Part shown: piece by piece, positions 33,135 to 40,641 of the stretch
Numbering within the stretch: the first letter of the stretch is position 1
How the letters are laid out: each line of letters opens with the position of its first letter
Source: Pseudomonas sp. SCA2728.1_7
Lineage (GTDB): Bacteria; Pseudomonadota; Gammaproteobacteria; Pseudomonadales; Pseudomonadaceae
Direction of reading: 5' to 3'
DNA: 64,000 bases
Assembly: GCF_018138145.1 (NCBI RefSeq)
Contig: NZ_CP073104.1
Location: 1,488,001 to 1,552,000 of the forward strand
Translations under genes and position numbers: made by a program
Notes under the pieces: model-generated
The model's database searches: none
Told to the model about the DNA's origin: nothing
What the model saw: the letters and a program-made list of their open reading frames with translations, nothing else

Positions 33135-33581
33135 TCAAGCCAGCAATCCGACGCTCTTCAGCAGATCGTGCAAGCCTTTTGGCACCAAGGGCGCCTGCTC
33201 GCTGAAGCTTGAGCTGTCATGCCAGCGCGCGGTGAAGGGCGCGCCGTCGCTTTCATGGCCATCGATCTGTGCGTGGTCGTATACGCCCTGATCGACAAAC
33301 GTCGCGTCATACACCTGAACGATTTCATGACCCGGTTTGCCGTTGTAGACGAAGAGGCTTTCGAGTGTGCCGAGCAGACGCACGTCACTCATGGACAGGC
33401 CCAACTCCTCCTGCACTTCGCGCACGATCGCTTCGGCGCTGGTCTCGCCAAATTCAATACCGCCGCCAATAGGCCGAAAGCAGATTTGCTGGCTGACCGG
33501 GTCGCGAAATTCGTTAACCAGAATTTTGCCGTTGTGATGAAAAACGCAAAGTGCGAGCGCGCGAATGCGGTGTTCGGCCAT
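33135..33581 (-). CDS. NUDIX hydrolase
   Basis: 148 residues. The Nudix box GX5EX7REUXEEXGU is complete as GGIEFGETSAEAIVREVQEE followed by LGL. The start MAEHRIRALALCVFHHNGK is chosen because the upstream extension lacks family character; the ribosome site is weak. The family hydrolyses nucleoside diphosphates linked to another moiety, using Mg2+ or Mn2+. Single gene; a small membrane-protein gene lies upstream on the same strand. Confidence 0.9.
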   Translation of the reverse strand: MAEHRIRALALCVFHHNGKILVNEFRDPVSQQICFRPIGGGIEFGETSAEAIVREVQEELGLSMSDVRLLGTLESLFVYNGKPGHEIVQVYDATFVDQGVYDHAQIDGHESDGAPFTARWHDSSSFSEQAPLVPKGLHDLLKSVGLLA

Positions 33582-33668
33582 GACTGAAGTCCATTTACAG
33601 GTGTGGGGCGCGGCATTTAAACATGCTTTGCGCGACACACCCGTGGACGTCACTGGAAAAGGCTCGCC

Positions 33669-33752
33669 TCAGACCGGAGAAATCGTTGCGAGCAGGCCGA
33701 TCAGAATGGTCAGTGTCAGAAAGCCACCCAGAAAAAACGCCATCTTGTTCAT
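33669..33752 (-). CDS. Small membrane protein, 27 residues
   Basis: MNKMAFFLGGFLTLTILIGL, then LATISPV: one transmembrane helix almost end to end. A strong GAGGAGAG ribosome site lies four bases before the ATG at 33752. A longer frame upstream is not supported. Small hydrophobic peptides of this kind often act as membrane stress regulators, but nothing in the sequence gives a function. Confidence 0.6.
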   Translation of the reverse strand: MNKMAFFLGGFLTLTILIGLLATISPV

Positions 33753-34018
33753 GTTGCTCTCCTCAAAGCTGAGCTTGCGGTGCACTGGGCGCTTCGGGAT
33801 GAAGGACTGCCGCGAGTACCGAACCGTGGGGCTATTTTGAGCGGATGACTGAGCTGGTAACAGAGGCAGATCCAGTGAAAAAATACGGATCAGATGCACA
33901 TCTGATCCGCATGGGCCATGGGCCGATATTCAGATCGCGGCACAAGGGTTCAATTTCGGCGAGGTTGATCTAGAGTCATTGCCGTCGCGACAACAACAAG
34001 AAAAATCCTGGAGTGAAC

Positions 34019-34450
34019 ATGACCGACCTGAACCTGCAACCCAACGTCGCCGCATCGCTAGGCAAATGGCACGAAATGATCCGCACCGGCAACCTAAGTG
34101 CCCTGCCCGGCCTGCTTGACCCGCAAGCCGTGTTCCGCTCGCCGATGGCGCACACGCCATACCCGGGCGCGCCGGTAGTGTCGATGATCCTCAATACCGT
34201 GTTTGAGGTGTTTGAAGACTTCACCTATCACCGTGAGCTGGCGACTGCCGATGGCTTGAATGTGATTCTGGAGTTCAGCGCCAAGGTGGGTTCGAAAGAG
34301 CTGAAAGGCATCGACATGATTCGCTTTGATGAGAACGGCAAGATTGTCGAGTTCGAGGTGATGGTGCGGCCGCTGAGCGGATTGCAAGCCTTGGGCGAAG
34401 AGATGGGCCGGCGGCTCGGTGCTTATCTGGCGTCCGCCAAAGCCCTGTAG
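34019..34450 (+). CDS. SnoaL-like/NTF2-fold protein
   Basis: 143 residues. Typical SnoaL-like pattern: KWHEMIRTGNLSALPGLLDP, VFRSPMAHTPYPG, MILNTVFEVFEDFTYHREL and IDMIRFDENGKIVEFEVMVRP. No signal peptide. The ATG at 34019 lies six bases after GGAG, preferable to GTG at 34013. The stop codon TAG falls within the repeat that starts at 34446. Catalytic or carrier role unknown. Confidence 0.8.
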   Translation: MTDLNLQPNVAASLGKWHEMIRTGNLSALPGLLDPQAVFRSPMAHTPYPGAPVVSMILNTVFEVFEDFTYHRELATADGLNVILEFSAKVGSKELKGIDMIRFDENGKIVEFEVMVRPLSGLQALGEEMGRRLGAYLASAKAL

Positions 34451-34545
34451 GAGCTGCCGCAGGCCGCGATCTTTTGATCTTGATCTTTCAAAAGCAAGAT
34501 CAAGATCAAAAGATCGCAGCCTCGTTTCACTCGACAGCTCCTACA
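34446..34545. repeat. Inverted repeat of the GATCTTGATC type
   Basis: TGTAGGAGCTGCCGCAGGCC at the left and GACAGCTCCTACA at the right, with a central hairpin in which GATCTTTTGATCTTGATCTT pairs with AAGATCAAGATCAAAAGATC around TCAAAAGC. This is a second Pseudomonas repeat class, different from the GAGCCTGCTCG type. It contains the stop of the SnoaL-like gene. Confidence 0.85.
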
Positions 34546-34555
34546 AAACTATTTG

Positions 34556-34598
34556 CCATAAAAAAGCCCACTGACCGTCGCCGGTTCAGTGGGCTTTA
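34556..34598 (-). terminator. Rho-independent terminator of mqo
   Basis: On the minus strand AAAGCCCACTGA (34598-34587) and TCAGTGGGCTTT (34575-34564) pair around a 11-base loop, followed by TTTTTTATGG. It lies just after the mqo stop and may also serve the convergent gene. Confidence 0.85.
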
Positions 34599-34614
34599 TG
34601 TGTCAGGCGGCTAG

Positions 34615-36261
34615 TTACAGCGCCATGTCACGTGCAGCGTTTTCCTTCGGAGCTTCAGCCTTTTCAGCTGCAGGTGCAGCCGGAGCAGCCACCTGACCGA
34701 TCACTGGAGGTGTCGGCAGTTCGAGGATTTTGGCGGTGTAGGCCCACTCTGCAGCCACTTTGGCTGGATCGCTGTTCAGCTGAGTGCCGTAGCTTGGCAC
34801 GATCTGGTGCAGCTTGGTTTGCCACTCAGGCGATGCAACTTTGTCTTTGAAGACTTTCTGCAGCACGCTCAGCATGATCGGAGCAGCGGTCGACGCGCCT
34901 GGCGATGCGCCCAGCAGGCCGGCGATGGAGCCGTCTTGTGCAGCAACGATTTCGGTGCCCAGTTTCAGCACGCCGCCAGCGGCTTCATCACGCTTGATGA
35001 TTTGCACGCGTTGGCCGGCTTGCCACAGGCGCCAGTCTTCGGCTTTGGCGTTCGGGAAGTATTCCTTCAGCGCGTTCAGACGGTCTTCATCCGACAGCAT
35101 CAGCTGGCCAGCCAGGTACTCGACCAGCGGGTATTCCTTGATGCCGACCTTGGTCATAGGCCAGATGTTGTGGGTGGTGGTGCTGGTCAGCAGGTCCAGG
35201 TACGAGCCTTCTTTCAGGAACTTGGTGCTGAAGGTCGCGAATGGGCCAAACAGGATGACGCGCTTGCCGTCCAGGACACGGGTGTCCAGGTGCGGAACGG
35301 ACATCGGTGGGGCGCCAACCGACGCTTTACCGTAGGCCTTGGCCAGGTGCTGTTCAGCGATGGCCGGGTTATCGGTCACCAGGAACGAACCGCCAACCGG
35401 GAAGCCAGCGTATTCCTTGGCTTCAGGAATGCCCGACTTCTGCAGCAGGTGCAGAGCACCGCCGCCCGCGCCGATGAACACGAACTTGGCGTCGGTTTCG
35501 GTTTTAGTGCCGTCTTTCAGGTTTTTGTAGCTGACGCGCCAAGTGCCATCGGCATTCTTGGTGATGTCCTGCACTTCGCTCGACAGTTTCAGATCGAAGT
35601 TAGGCTTGGTCTGCAGGTACGTGGCGAACTGGCGGGTGATTTCGCCGAAGTTCATGTCGGTACCCAGCGGGCTCCAGGTGGCCGCGATTTTCTGGTTCGG
35701 GTCACGCCCTTCCATCATCAGCGGGACCCACTTCTTGATCACAGCCGGGTCTTCGGAGTACTGCATGCCGGCGAACAGCGGGCTCGCTTGCAGGGCTTCG
35801 TAGCGCTTTTTCAGGAACTTGATGTTGTCATCGCCCCACACAAAGCTCATGTGCGGAGTGGTGTTGATGAACGAGCGAGGGTTCTTCAGAACGCCTTGCT
35901 GAACCTGCCAGGCCCAGAACTGACGGGAGACCTGGAACGCTTCGTTGATCTCGACGGCTTTCGGGATCGTCACGTTGCCTTTGTCGTCTTCCGGGGTGTA
36001 GTTCAGCTCAGCGAGTGCCGAGTGACCGGTACCGGCGTTGTTCCAGCCGTTGGAGCTTTCGAGGGCGACGCCGTCGAGGCGCTCGACCATTTCCATCGAC
36101 CAGCTTGGCTCCAGCTCATTGATCCACACACCGAGGGTGGTGCTCATGATGCCGCCGCCGATCAGCAGGACGTCGACTTTCTTTGCTTCGTCAGCATTGG
36201 CGGATGTCATCCCCATCGCCAAAGCCAGACCCAGCAGGGCTGTGTTCACTTTTTTATACAT
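34615..36261 (-). CDS. mqo: Malate:quinone oxidoreductase
   Basis: 548 residues. The family FAD-binding motif is [19 protein letters not shown] near residue 33, and typical segments include [21 protein letters not shown] and [20 protein letters not shown]. An N-terminal hydrophobic leader ([18 protein letters not shown]) may target it to the membrane. It oxidises malate to oxaloacetate and passes electrons to quinone in the TCA cycle. The ATG at 36261 (MYKKVNTA) is preceded by AGGTG; the GTG at 36270 is an alternative. The Ala/Pro/Glu-rich C-terminal tail ([16 protein letters not shown]) is common in Pseudomonas Mqo. Terminator immediately downstream. Confidence 0.95.
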   Translation of the reverse strand: MYKKVNTALLGLALAMGMTSANADEAKKVDVLLIGGGIMSTTLGVWINELEPSWSMEMVERLDGVALESSNGWNNAGTGHSALAELNYTPEDDKGNVTIPKAVEINEAFQVSRQFWAWQVQQGVLKNPRSFINTTPHMSFVWGDDNIKFLKKRYEALQASPLFAGMQYSEDPAVIKKWVPLMMEGRDPNQKIAATWSPLGTDMNFGEITRQFATYLQTKPNFDLKLSSEVQDITKNADGTWRVSYKNLKDGTKTETDAKFVFIGAGGGALHLLQKSGIPEAKEYAGFPVGGSFLVTDNPAIAEQHLAKAYGKASVGAPPMSVPHLDTRVLDGKRVILFGPFATFSTKFLKEGSYLDLLTSTTTHNIWPMTKVGIKEYPLVEYLAGQLMLSDEDRLNALKEYFPNAKAEDWRLWQAGQRVQIIKRDEAAGGVLKLGTEIVAAQDGSIAGLLGASPGASTAAPIMLSVLQKVFKDKVASPEWQTKLHQIVPSYGTQLNSDPAKVAAEWAYTAKILELPTPPVIGQVAAPAAPAAEKAEAPKENAARDMAL

Positions 36262-36731
36262 CTGTTGCACCTATGATAAAACGCCTTCCGCCCGCCGCTG
36301 TTATCAGTATGCGATCCGCTTTGATGACGCTCAGGCTAGCGTCGCAGATTCCGGCACACTTCAATTTTGACGGGTGGGCACACAAGGCCGACATGCTGCA
36401 TCGACCTCAGTTAATGTCCCTTCTGAACTGACTTCTTATCATTATTGGCTCAGCTACTTGAGCGACAGGGATTCCGTCGGCCCGCCCGAAGGCAAGCAAA
36501 CTGAATAAGGTCAAACCAAGTTGGCGCGAAGAATATCACGTCAGGGCAAACCCGCGCGTCTGTTCCCGACTTGAGAGTCTTTTTCCGCTCTGGACGGTAT
36601 CGGCAGATGAAAGCTGAACATGACCCCGACGATTAGCGTTTTGGAGCAGTGCCTTATCTATTCATTATCTGCTAGGTTGTACGATGACTGACAAAGCAGT
36701 CATCACTCATAACAACAAGGAAACACATGTC
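36262..36731. other. Intergenic region, no gene seen
   Basis: Divergent promoters of mqo and of the exported NTF2-like gene must lie here, but I see no recognisable operator, RNA gene, or repeat. Short frames present do not carry ribosome sites or coding character. Confidence 0.5.
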
Positions 36732-37163
36732 ATGACCAAGACCCGACTCCTGATCGGCTTTCTCTGTGCCTTCAACGGTTACGCCATGGCCGCATCGGCC
36801 CCGGCGGAAAAAGATGTCGCCCAAGCGGTGGATCATCTGACCCAGGCGATGCTGCACAAAGACATCGCCGAACTGAACGCCCTCACCGCGCCTAACCTGA
36901 CCTACGGCCATTCCAGCGGCAAGATTCAGGACAAGAAAGAATTCATCGCCGACATTGAAACCGGCAAGAGCGCCTTCAAGACGCTAGAGATGCAGAACCA
37001 GACCATCACCCTGTCCGGCGATACCGCGCTGGTACGCCACCACTTTTCCGCACAGGCGTTGAAGGGGACCGAGGTGGTGCCGACCGAGATCGAGAATTTC
37101 CAGATCTGGCAGAAGCAGGACGGCAAGTGGTTGCTGGTGGGGCGGCAGGCGTTCAAGTTTTGA
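36732..37163 (+). CDS. Exported SnoaL/DUF4440-like protein
   Basis: 143 residues, with a signal peptide (MTKTRLLIGFLCAFNGYAMA, cleavage near AMAASA). The mature protein shows a DUF4440/NTF2 pattern: AVDHLTQAMLHKDIAELNAL, LTYGHSSGKIQDKKEFIADI, and ENFQIWQKQDGKWLLVGRQA. It is periplasmic, with a probable small-ligand-binding fold. The ATG at 36732 follows AAGGAAACACATGTC. The family includes several unrelated functions; no partner gene is adjacent. Confidence 0.82.
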   Translation: MTKTRLLIGFLCAFNGYAMAASAPAEKDVAQAVDHLTQAMLHKDIAELNALTAPNLTYGHSSGKIQDKKEFIADIETGKSAFKTLEMQNQTITLSGDTALVRHHFSAQALKGTEVVPTEIENFQIWQKQDGKWLLVGRQAFKF

Positions 37164-37206
37164 TCGGGGTTAACTGACTCTGAATAGATGTTGACTGGGC
37201 TGCCCT

Positions 37207-37276
37207 CTTCGCGAGCAGGCTCGCTCCCACAGGGGAACGCATTCCAAAGGTGGGAGCGAGCCTGCTCGCGAAGGCG
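37207..37276. repeat. REP pair in outward orientation
   Basis: TTCGCGAGCAGGCTCGCTCC near 37208 and TGGGAGCGAGCCTGCTCGCG near 37251 flank a 25-bp linker, between the DUF4440-like gene and the chemoreceptor pseudogene. Confidence 0.88.
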
Positions 37277-37304
37277 GCAGCCCAGGCACTACACATCTTT
37301 CTGG

Positions 37305-38917
37305 TTACAACCGAAACCGATCCACCGACTGCGCCAACTGCCCCGCCAGGCTCGACAACTCATCGGTGGTATTCGCCGTTTGCCCGATCACCCGGCTATT
37401 GCCCTCGGACATCCCGGCAATCATTTCCACCTGATGGGCAATCTCGTTACTGGCCTGACTCTGCTCGCCAATCGTGCGGGTGATGTCGTTGACCAGTTGC
37501 GTCGTGCTCAACGTCGCCTCGAGGATTTCGCGGATGGCCCTCTCGACATCCGCCGTCACCGCCATGCCCTTGTCGACCTGCGCGACACCCGCCTCCATGC
37601 TGCTGACCGCCTCGCGGGTGCTGTGCTGAATGCGCGCGACCATCGCGGCGATTTCCTGGGTAGAAGCGCTGGTGCGTGCCGCCAGACTGCGCACTTCATC
37701 CGCCACCACCGCAAAACCCCGCCCCTGCTCGCCGGCCCGGGCCGCTTCAATGGCGGCGTTGAGCGCCAGCAGATTGGTCTGGTCGGCAATGCTCTTGATC
37801 ACCTGAATGATGTTGAAAATGGCTTCGGATTCCTGATCCAGCGTGCGGATCACCTGTGCCGACTGTTGGGCTGATCGGGCGATATCGTCCATGTCGCTGA
37901 CCACTTGATGAATCACACCACCGCCCTCTTTCGCCAGGGTTTCGGCTTGATTGGCCATGCTCAGGGCACGTTCGGCGTGGCGGGTGATTTCCTCGATGCT
38001 CGCGGTCATCTGGCTGGCGGCGGCGGCCATGGTGCCGGCGGCGACACTTGCTGCTGACTGCTGTCGGCGACCTGATGGCAGCCGTGGCTAAGTTGTTCGC
38101 TCATGCCACTGACGCCGTGAGCATTGCGCCGCACCACATCGATCATGTTGCGCAAGTCGCGTTGCATGGTCGCCAATGTGCGAATCAAGACACTGGCTTC
38201 GTCCTTGCCGGACGGCTCGGCGATCGGCTCGCTGAGGTTGCCGTGGGCGATGCTTTCGGCGATGCGACTGGCAGTTTTCAACGGCCCCATGATGCTCAGA
38301 ATGACCCAGCGCCCCTGGATCAAGAGCAGCACCAGACTGGCAATCAACACCACGCCGAGCGCGACGTTGGCACTGCGGATGGCTGATTCGGTTGCTGCGC
38401 TGGTCTGCTGCGTATTGGACTCGATCAACTCGCTCAACGCAGCCATTTGCTCTTCCAACTGGCCAAACGCCGTGTTGAAGGTGCCCAGTTCCTGTTGAGC
38501 GGCATCAGGATTGTCCAGCGCCAACCCGACGATCCGCTCGCCCGCGTTGATGTAGGTATCGAGGCTCGGTTTGATCTGTTCCAGGGCCGTGCGCAGTGTC
38601 GGGTTGATCGGCAGCTTGAGGTTCTCCTCGAGCACCTCACGAAAATGCCCGGCATGCTCGTTGATCGAATCGCGCACCTCGCTCGCCGTGTTGGTGCTTT
38701 TGCCCAGCCCGACCAGCATCGCCGAGTAGACATCGGCGCGCAGGGCGTCGTGCATCATGTCGGCTTCCATGTGGTTGCGCAGCGCGCTCATGCTGACCGC
38801 GTTATCGCTGACCGCCGAGGCCATCCGCTGGTTGCCGACGTAACTGACCAGACTCACGATCAACGCCGTCAGCAGACTTGTCACAATCAGCAACACTAAA
38901 CGCAGTTTGATCGACAC
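37305..38917 (-). pseudogene. Methyl-accepting chemotaxis protein, frameshifted
   Basis: Two adjoining frames together make one MCP. The upstream frame (GTG 38917) encodes an N-terminal TM helix (LVLLIVTSLLTALIVSLVSY), a four-helix-bundle sensor, a second TM (VALGVVLIASLVLLLI) and a HAMP domain. It then goes out of frame at QVADSSQQQ (near 38050). The second frame (stop at 37305) carries the signalling domain with [20 protein letters not shown] and [20 protein letters not shown]. Normal sequence would read [20 protein letters not shown], so one nucleotide is missing around 38049-38055. It may be a true frameshift or a sequence error. Without it the protein is a typical 538-residue receptor. 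Confidence 0.85.
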
Positions 38918-39162
38918 CGGATTTTCCTCTCTCGTTACGCCCGTAAGCGCTTGTCAGCCTTCAGTTAAGCCTATTTGCGCAGGTCTGCCGCGCCAGAGCG
39001 TGTCAGCAGGTGTCGGCATGCTGGCTAAAGGCAGCAAAACTTTCGGATTGCGCAGCAAGTCTCACTTTTCAACGCGCACGGCCAACGCCTTCATCGCCGG
39101 TTAATGCCGTCAGGCTATTGAGTCCGTCGCTCTGAACATTCGTACAGCAAAAGGAAACGCCT

Positions 39163-39684
39163 ATGAAACGCGCATTGTGGTTGGGTTTGCTCGGCACCTT
39201 CGCCATCGGCACCGCACACGCGGCGCCGGAAAAAGTTGCCATCAATCTGGTCAGCGCCGACGGTGCACCGCAAGCGATCGGCTCGGTCACCATCAGTGAA
39301 ACCGCGTATGGCCTGCTGTTCACCCCGGATCTGAAATCCCTGCCGGCCGGCATCCATGGTTTTCACGTGCATGAAAACGGTAGTTGCGAGGCGGGCATGA
39401 AGGATGGCGTGAAAGGCGCTGCGCTGGCCGCAGGCGGACATTTCGACCCGGAGAAAACCGGCAAGCACCTCGGCCCCTACGCTGATGGTCATTTGGGAGA
39501 CCTTCCGGCGGTTTACGTGACTGCCGATGGCATCGCCAACTACCCGGTACTGGCGCCGCGCCTGAAAAAGATCGCCGAGATCAAGGGCCACGCGCTGATG
39601 ATCCATGCCGGTGGCGACAACCATGCCGACATGCCCAAACCGCTGGGCGGCGGCGGTGATCGCATGGCCTGCGGGGTGATCTGA
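39163..39684 (+). CDS. sodC: Periplasmic Cu/Zn superoxide dismutase
   Basis: 173 residues with a signal peptide (MKRALWLGLLGTFAIGTAHA). Copper ligands appear in GFHVHENGSC and AHGGHFDP-type AAGGHFDPEKTGKHLGPY, with GHLGDLPAVYV and MIHAGGDNHADMPKPLGGGG following; the final Cys lies in RMACGVI. It dismutates superoxide in the periplasm. A ribosome site AAAGGAAACGCCT precedes the ATG. Single gene, followed by DUF2388. Confidence 0.96.
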   Translation: MKRALWLGLLGTFAIGTAHAAPEKVAINLVSADGAPQAIGSVTISETAYGLLFTPDLKSLPAGIHGFHVHENGSCEAGMKDGVKGAALAAGGHFDPEKTGKHLGPYADGHLGDLPAVYVTADGIANYPVLAPRLKKIAEIKGHALMIHAGGDNHADMPKPLGGGGDRMACGVI

Positions 39685-39844
39685 GCCCTCGCGAAATAAA
39701 GACCGGGCAGCCCGCCATGGCGTTGCCCGCGTCTGACTTGCAATAACGCAGACTTTCCAGCCCCACGGAACTCCCGCCCGCCGCGCGCCTCTCACATTAT
39801 GTAATCCTTCCCTTTTTGCTTCGCGCTTGTGGAGGAACACCGTC

Positions 39845-40159
39845 ATGCGCAAGTTAGTGCTCGTTTCTTCTTTACTCTTATGCCTGCCCGTCGGTTCGGC
39901 GTTGGCCCGCGTCGATGCGGGTGATGTCGCCACCTCGGCCGGTGTCTCCGCGTCGCTGTACTCGACCTTCAAGGATCACAAAATGGTGATTCCAGCCCGT
40001 GACGACTTGTCTGCATTTGTCGCCAGTGGCGGGGCCATTCGTGGGGTTTATCTTGAATCGGTACTGCAACAGGTTCGCCAGGACAATCCTGGCATCAACG
40101 CCAGCGATGAAGATCTGGCCAACGCGATTCTGGTGCATTACGAAGGCCTGAATCAGTAG
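39845..40159 (+). CDS. DUF2388 family exported protein
   Basis: 104 residues with signal peptide (MRKLVLVSSLLLCLPVGSAL). Family pattern: GDVATSAGVSASLYSTF, PARDDLSAFVASGGAIRGVY, LESVLQQVRQDNPGINASDE and ANAILVHYE. DUF2388 proteins are Pseudomonas-restricted small exported proteins of unknown role, sometimes annotated as holin-like. The ATG at 39845 has GGAGG nine bases upstream. Confidence 0.82.
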   Translation: MRKLVLVSSLLLCLPVGSALARVDAGDVATSAGVSASLYSTFKDHKMVIPARDDLSAFVASGGAIRGVYLESVLQQVRQDNPGINASDEDLANAILVHYEGLNQ

Positions 40160-40227
40160 CCGTCACGGATAAAGCAGCCGATGGATGGCCGCTGACGGCG
40201 CATAGGCAAAACTGTCCGACGGCCTCT

Positions 40228-40641
40228 ATGATGGAGGCCATGACGACTTCTGTGCCCTTGCGCTCACCCTGCCCGCCCGGCGCCTGCAATTGCGGGCGCG
40301 ACCCGTTGCTGGAAATGCCCGGCGCAGATCTGCGCATCCTGCGCCTGACACGAGAGGAAGAAAAACGCCTGCTCGCTCGCCTCGAAATGCTCAAAGACCT
40401 GAATGATCTCAAGCATCTGCAACAGCGGATGTTCGAGCAACTGGGCGTTCGCGTCGACGTCGCCCCCGGTTTCAACGAAGTGCGCACCATGCGCGGCATT
40501 GCCATTCAGATCGACGAGTTACCGGGCCTGTGCCGCAAGACCCGCGCAGCGATTCCGGCGGCCATTCGCCGCGGACTGGAAAATCGCCCGGAGATCGCTT
40601 TCGAACTGCTCAACGCCCACGACTTGCTGCGCGACACCTGA
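40228..40641 (+). CDS. Conserved hypothetical protein with CxC motif
   Basis: 137 residues, not assigned to a named family by me, although similar sequences seem common in Pseudomonas. An N-terminal cysteine cluster (CPPGACNCGRDPLLE) may bind metal. The rest is helical and charged (LTREEEKRLLARLEMLKDLN, GFNEVRTMRGIAIQIDELPG, RAAIPAAIRRGLENRPEIAF). No signal peptide. The start is uncertain among ATG 40228, 40231 and 40240, because the GGAGG at 40233 lies between them. It is convergent with ligD; the two stops are adjacent. Confidence 0.65.
   Translation: MMEAMTTSVPLRSPCPPGACNCGRDPLLEMPGADLRILRLTREEEKRLLARLEMLKDLNDLKHLQQRMFEQLGVRVDVAPGFNEVRTMRGIAIQIDELPGLCRKTRAAIPAAIRRGLENRPEIAFELLNAHDLLRDT

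Noticed and set aside
34807..36276. Long plus-strand open frame opposite mqo (489 residues)
   Set aside because: It is the antisense shadow of a highly conserved gene and has no domain pattern or ribosome site.
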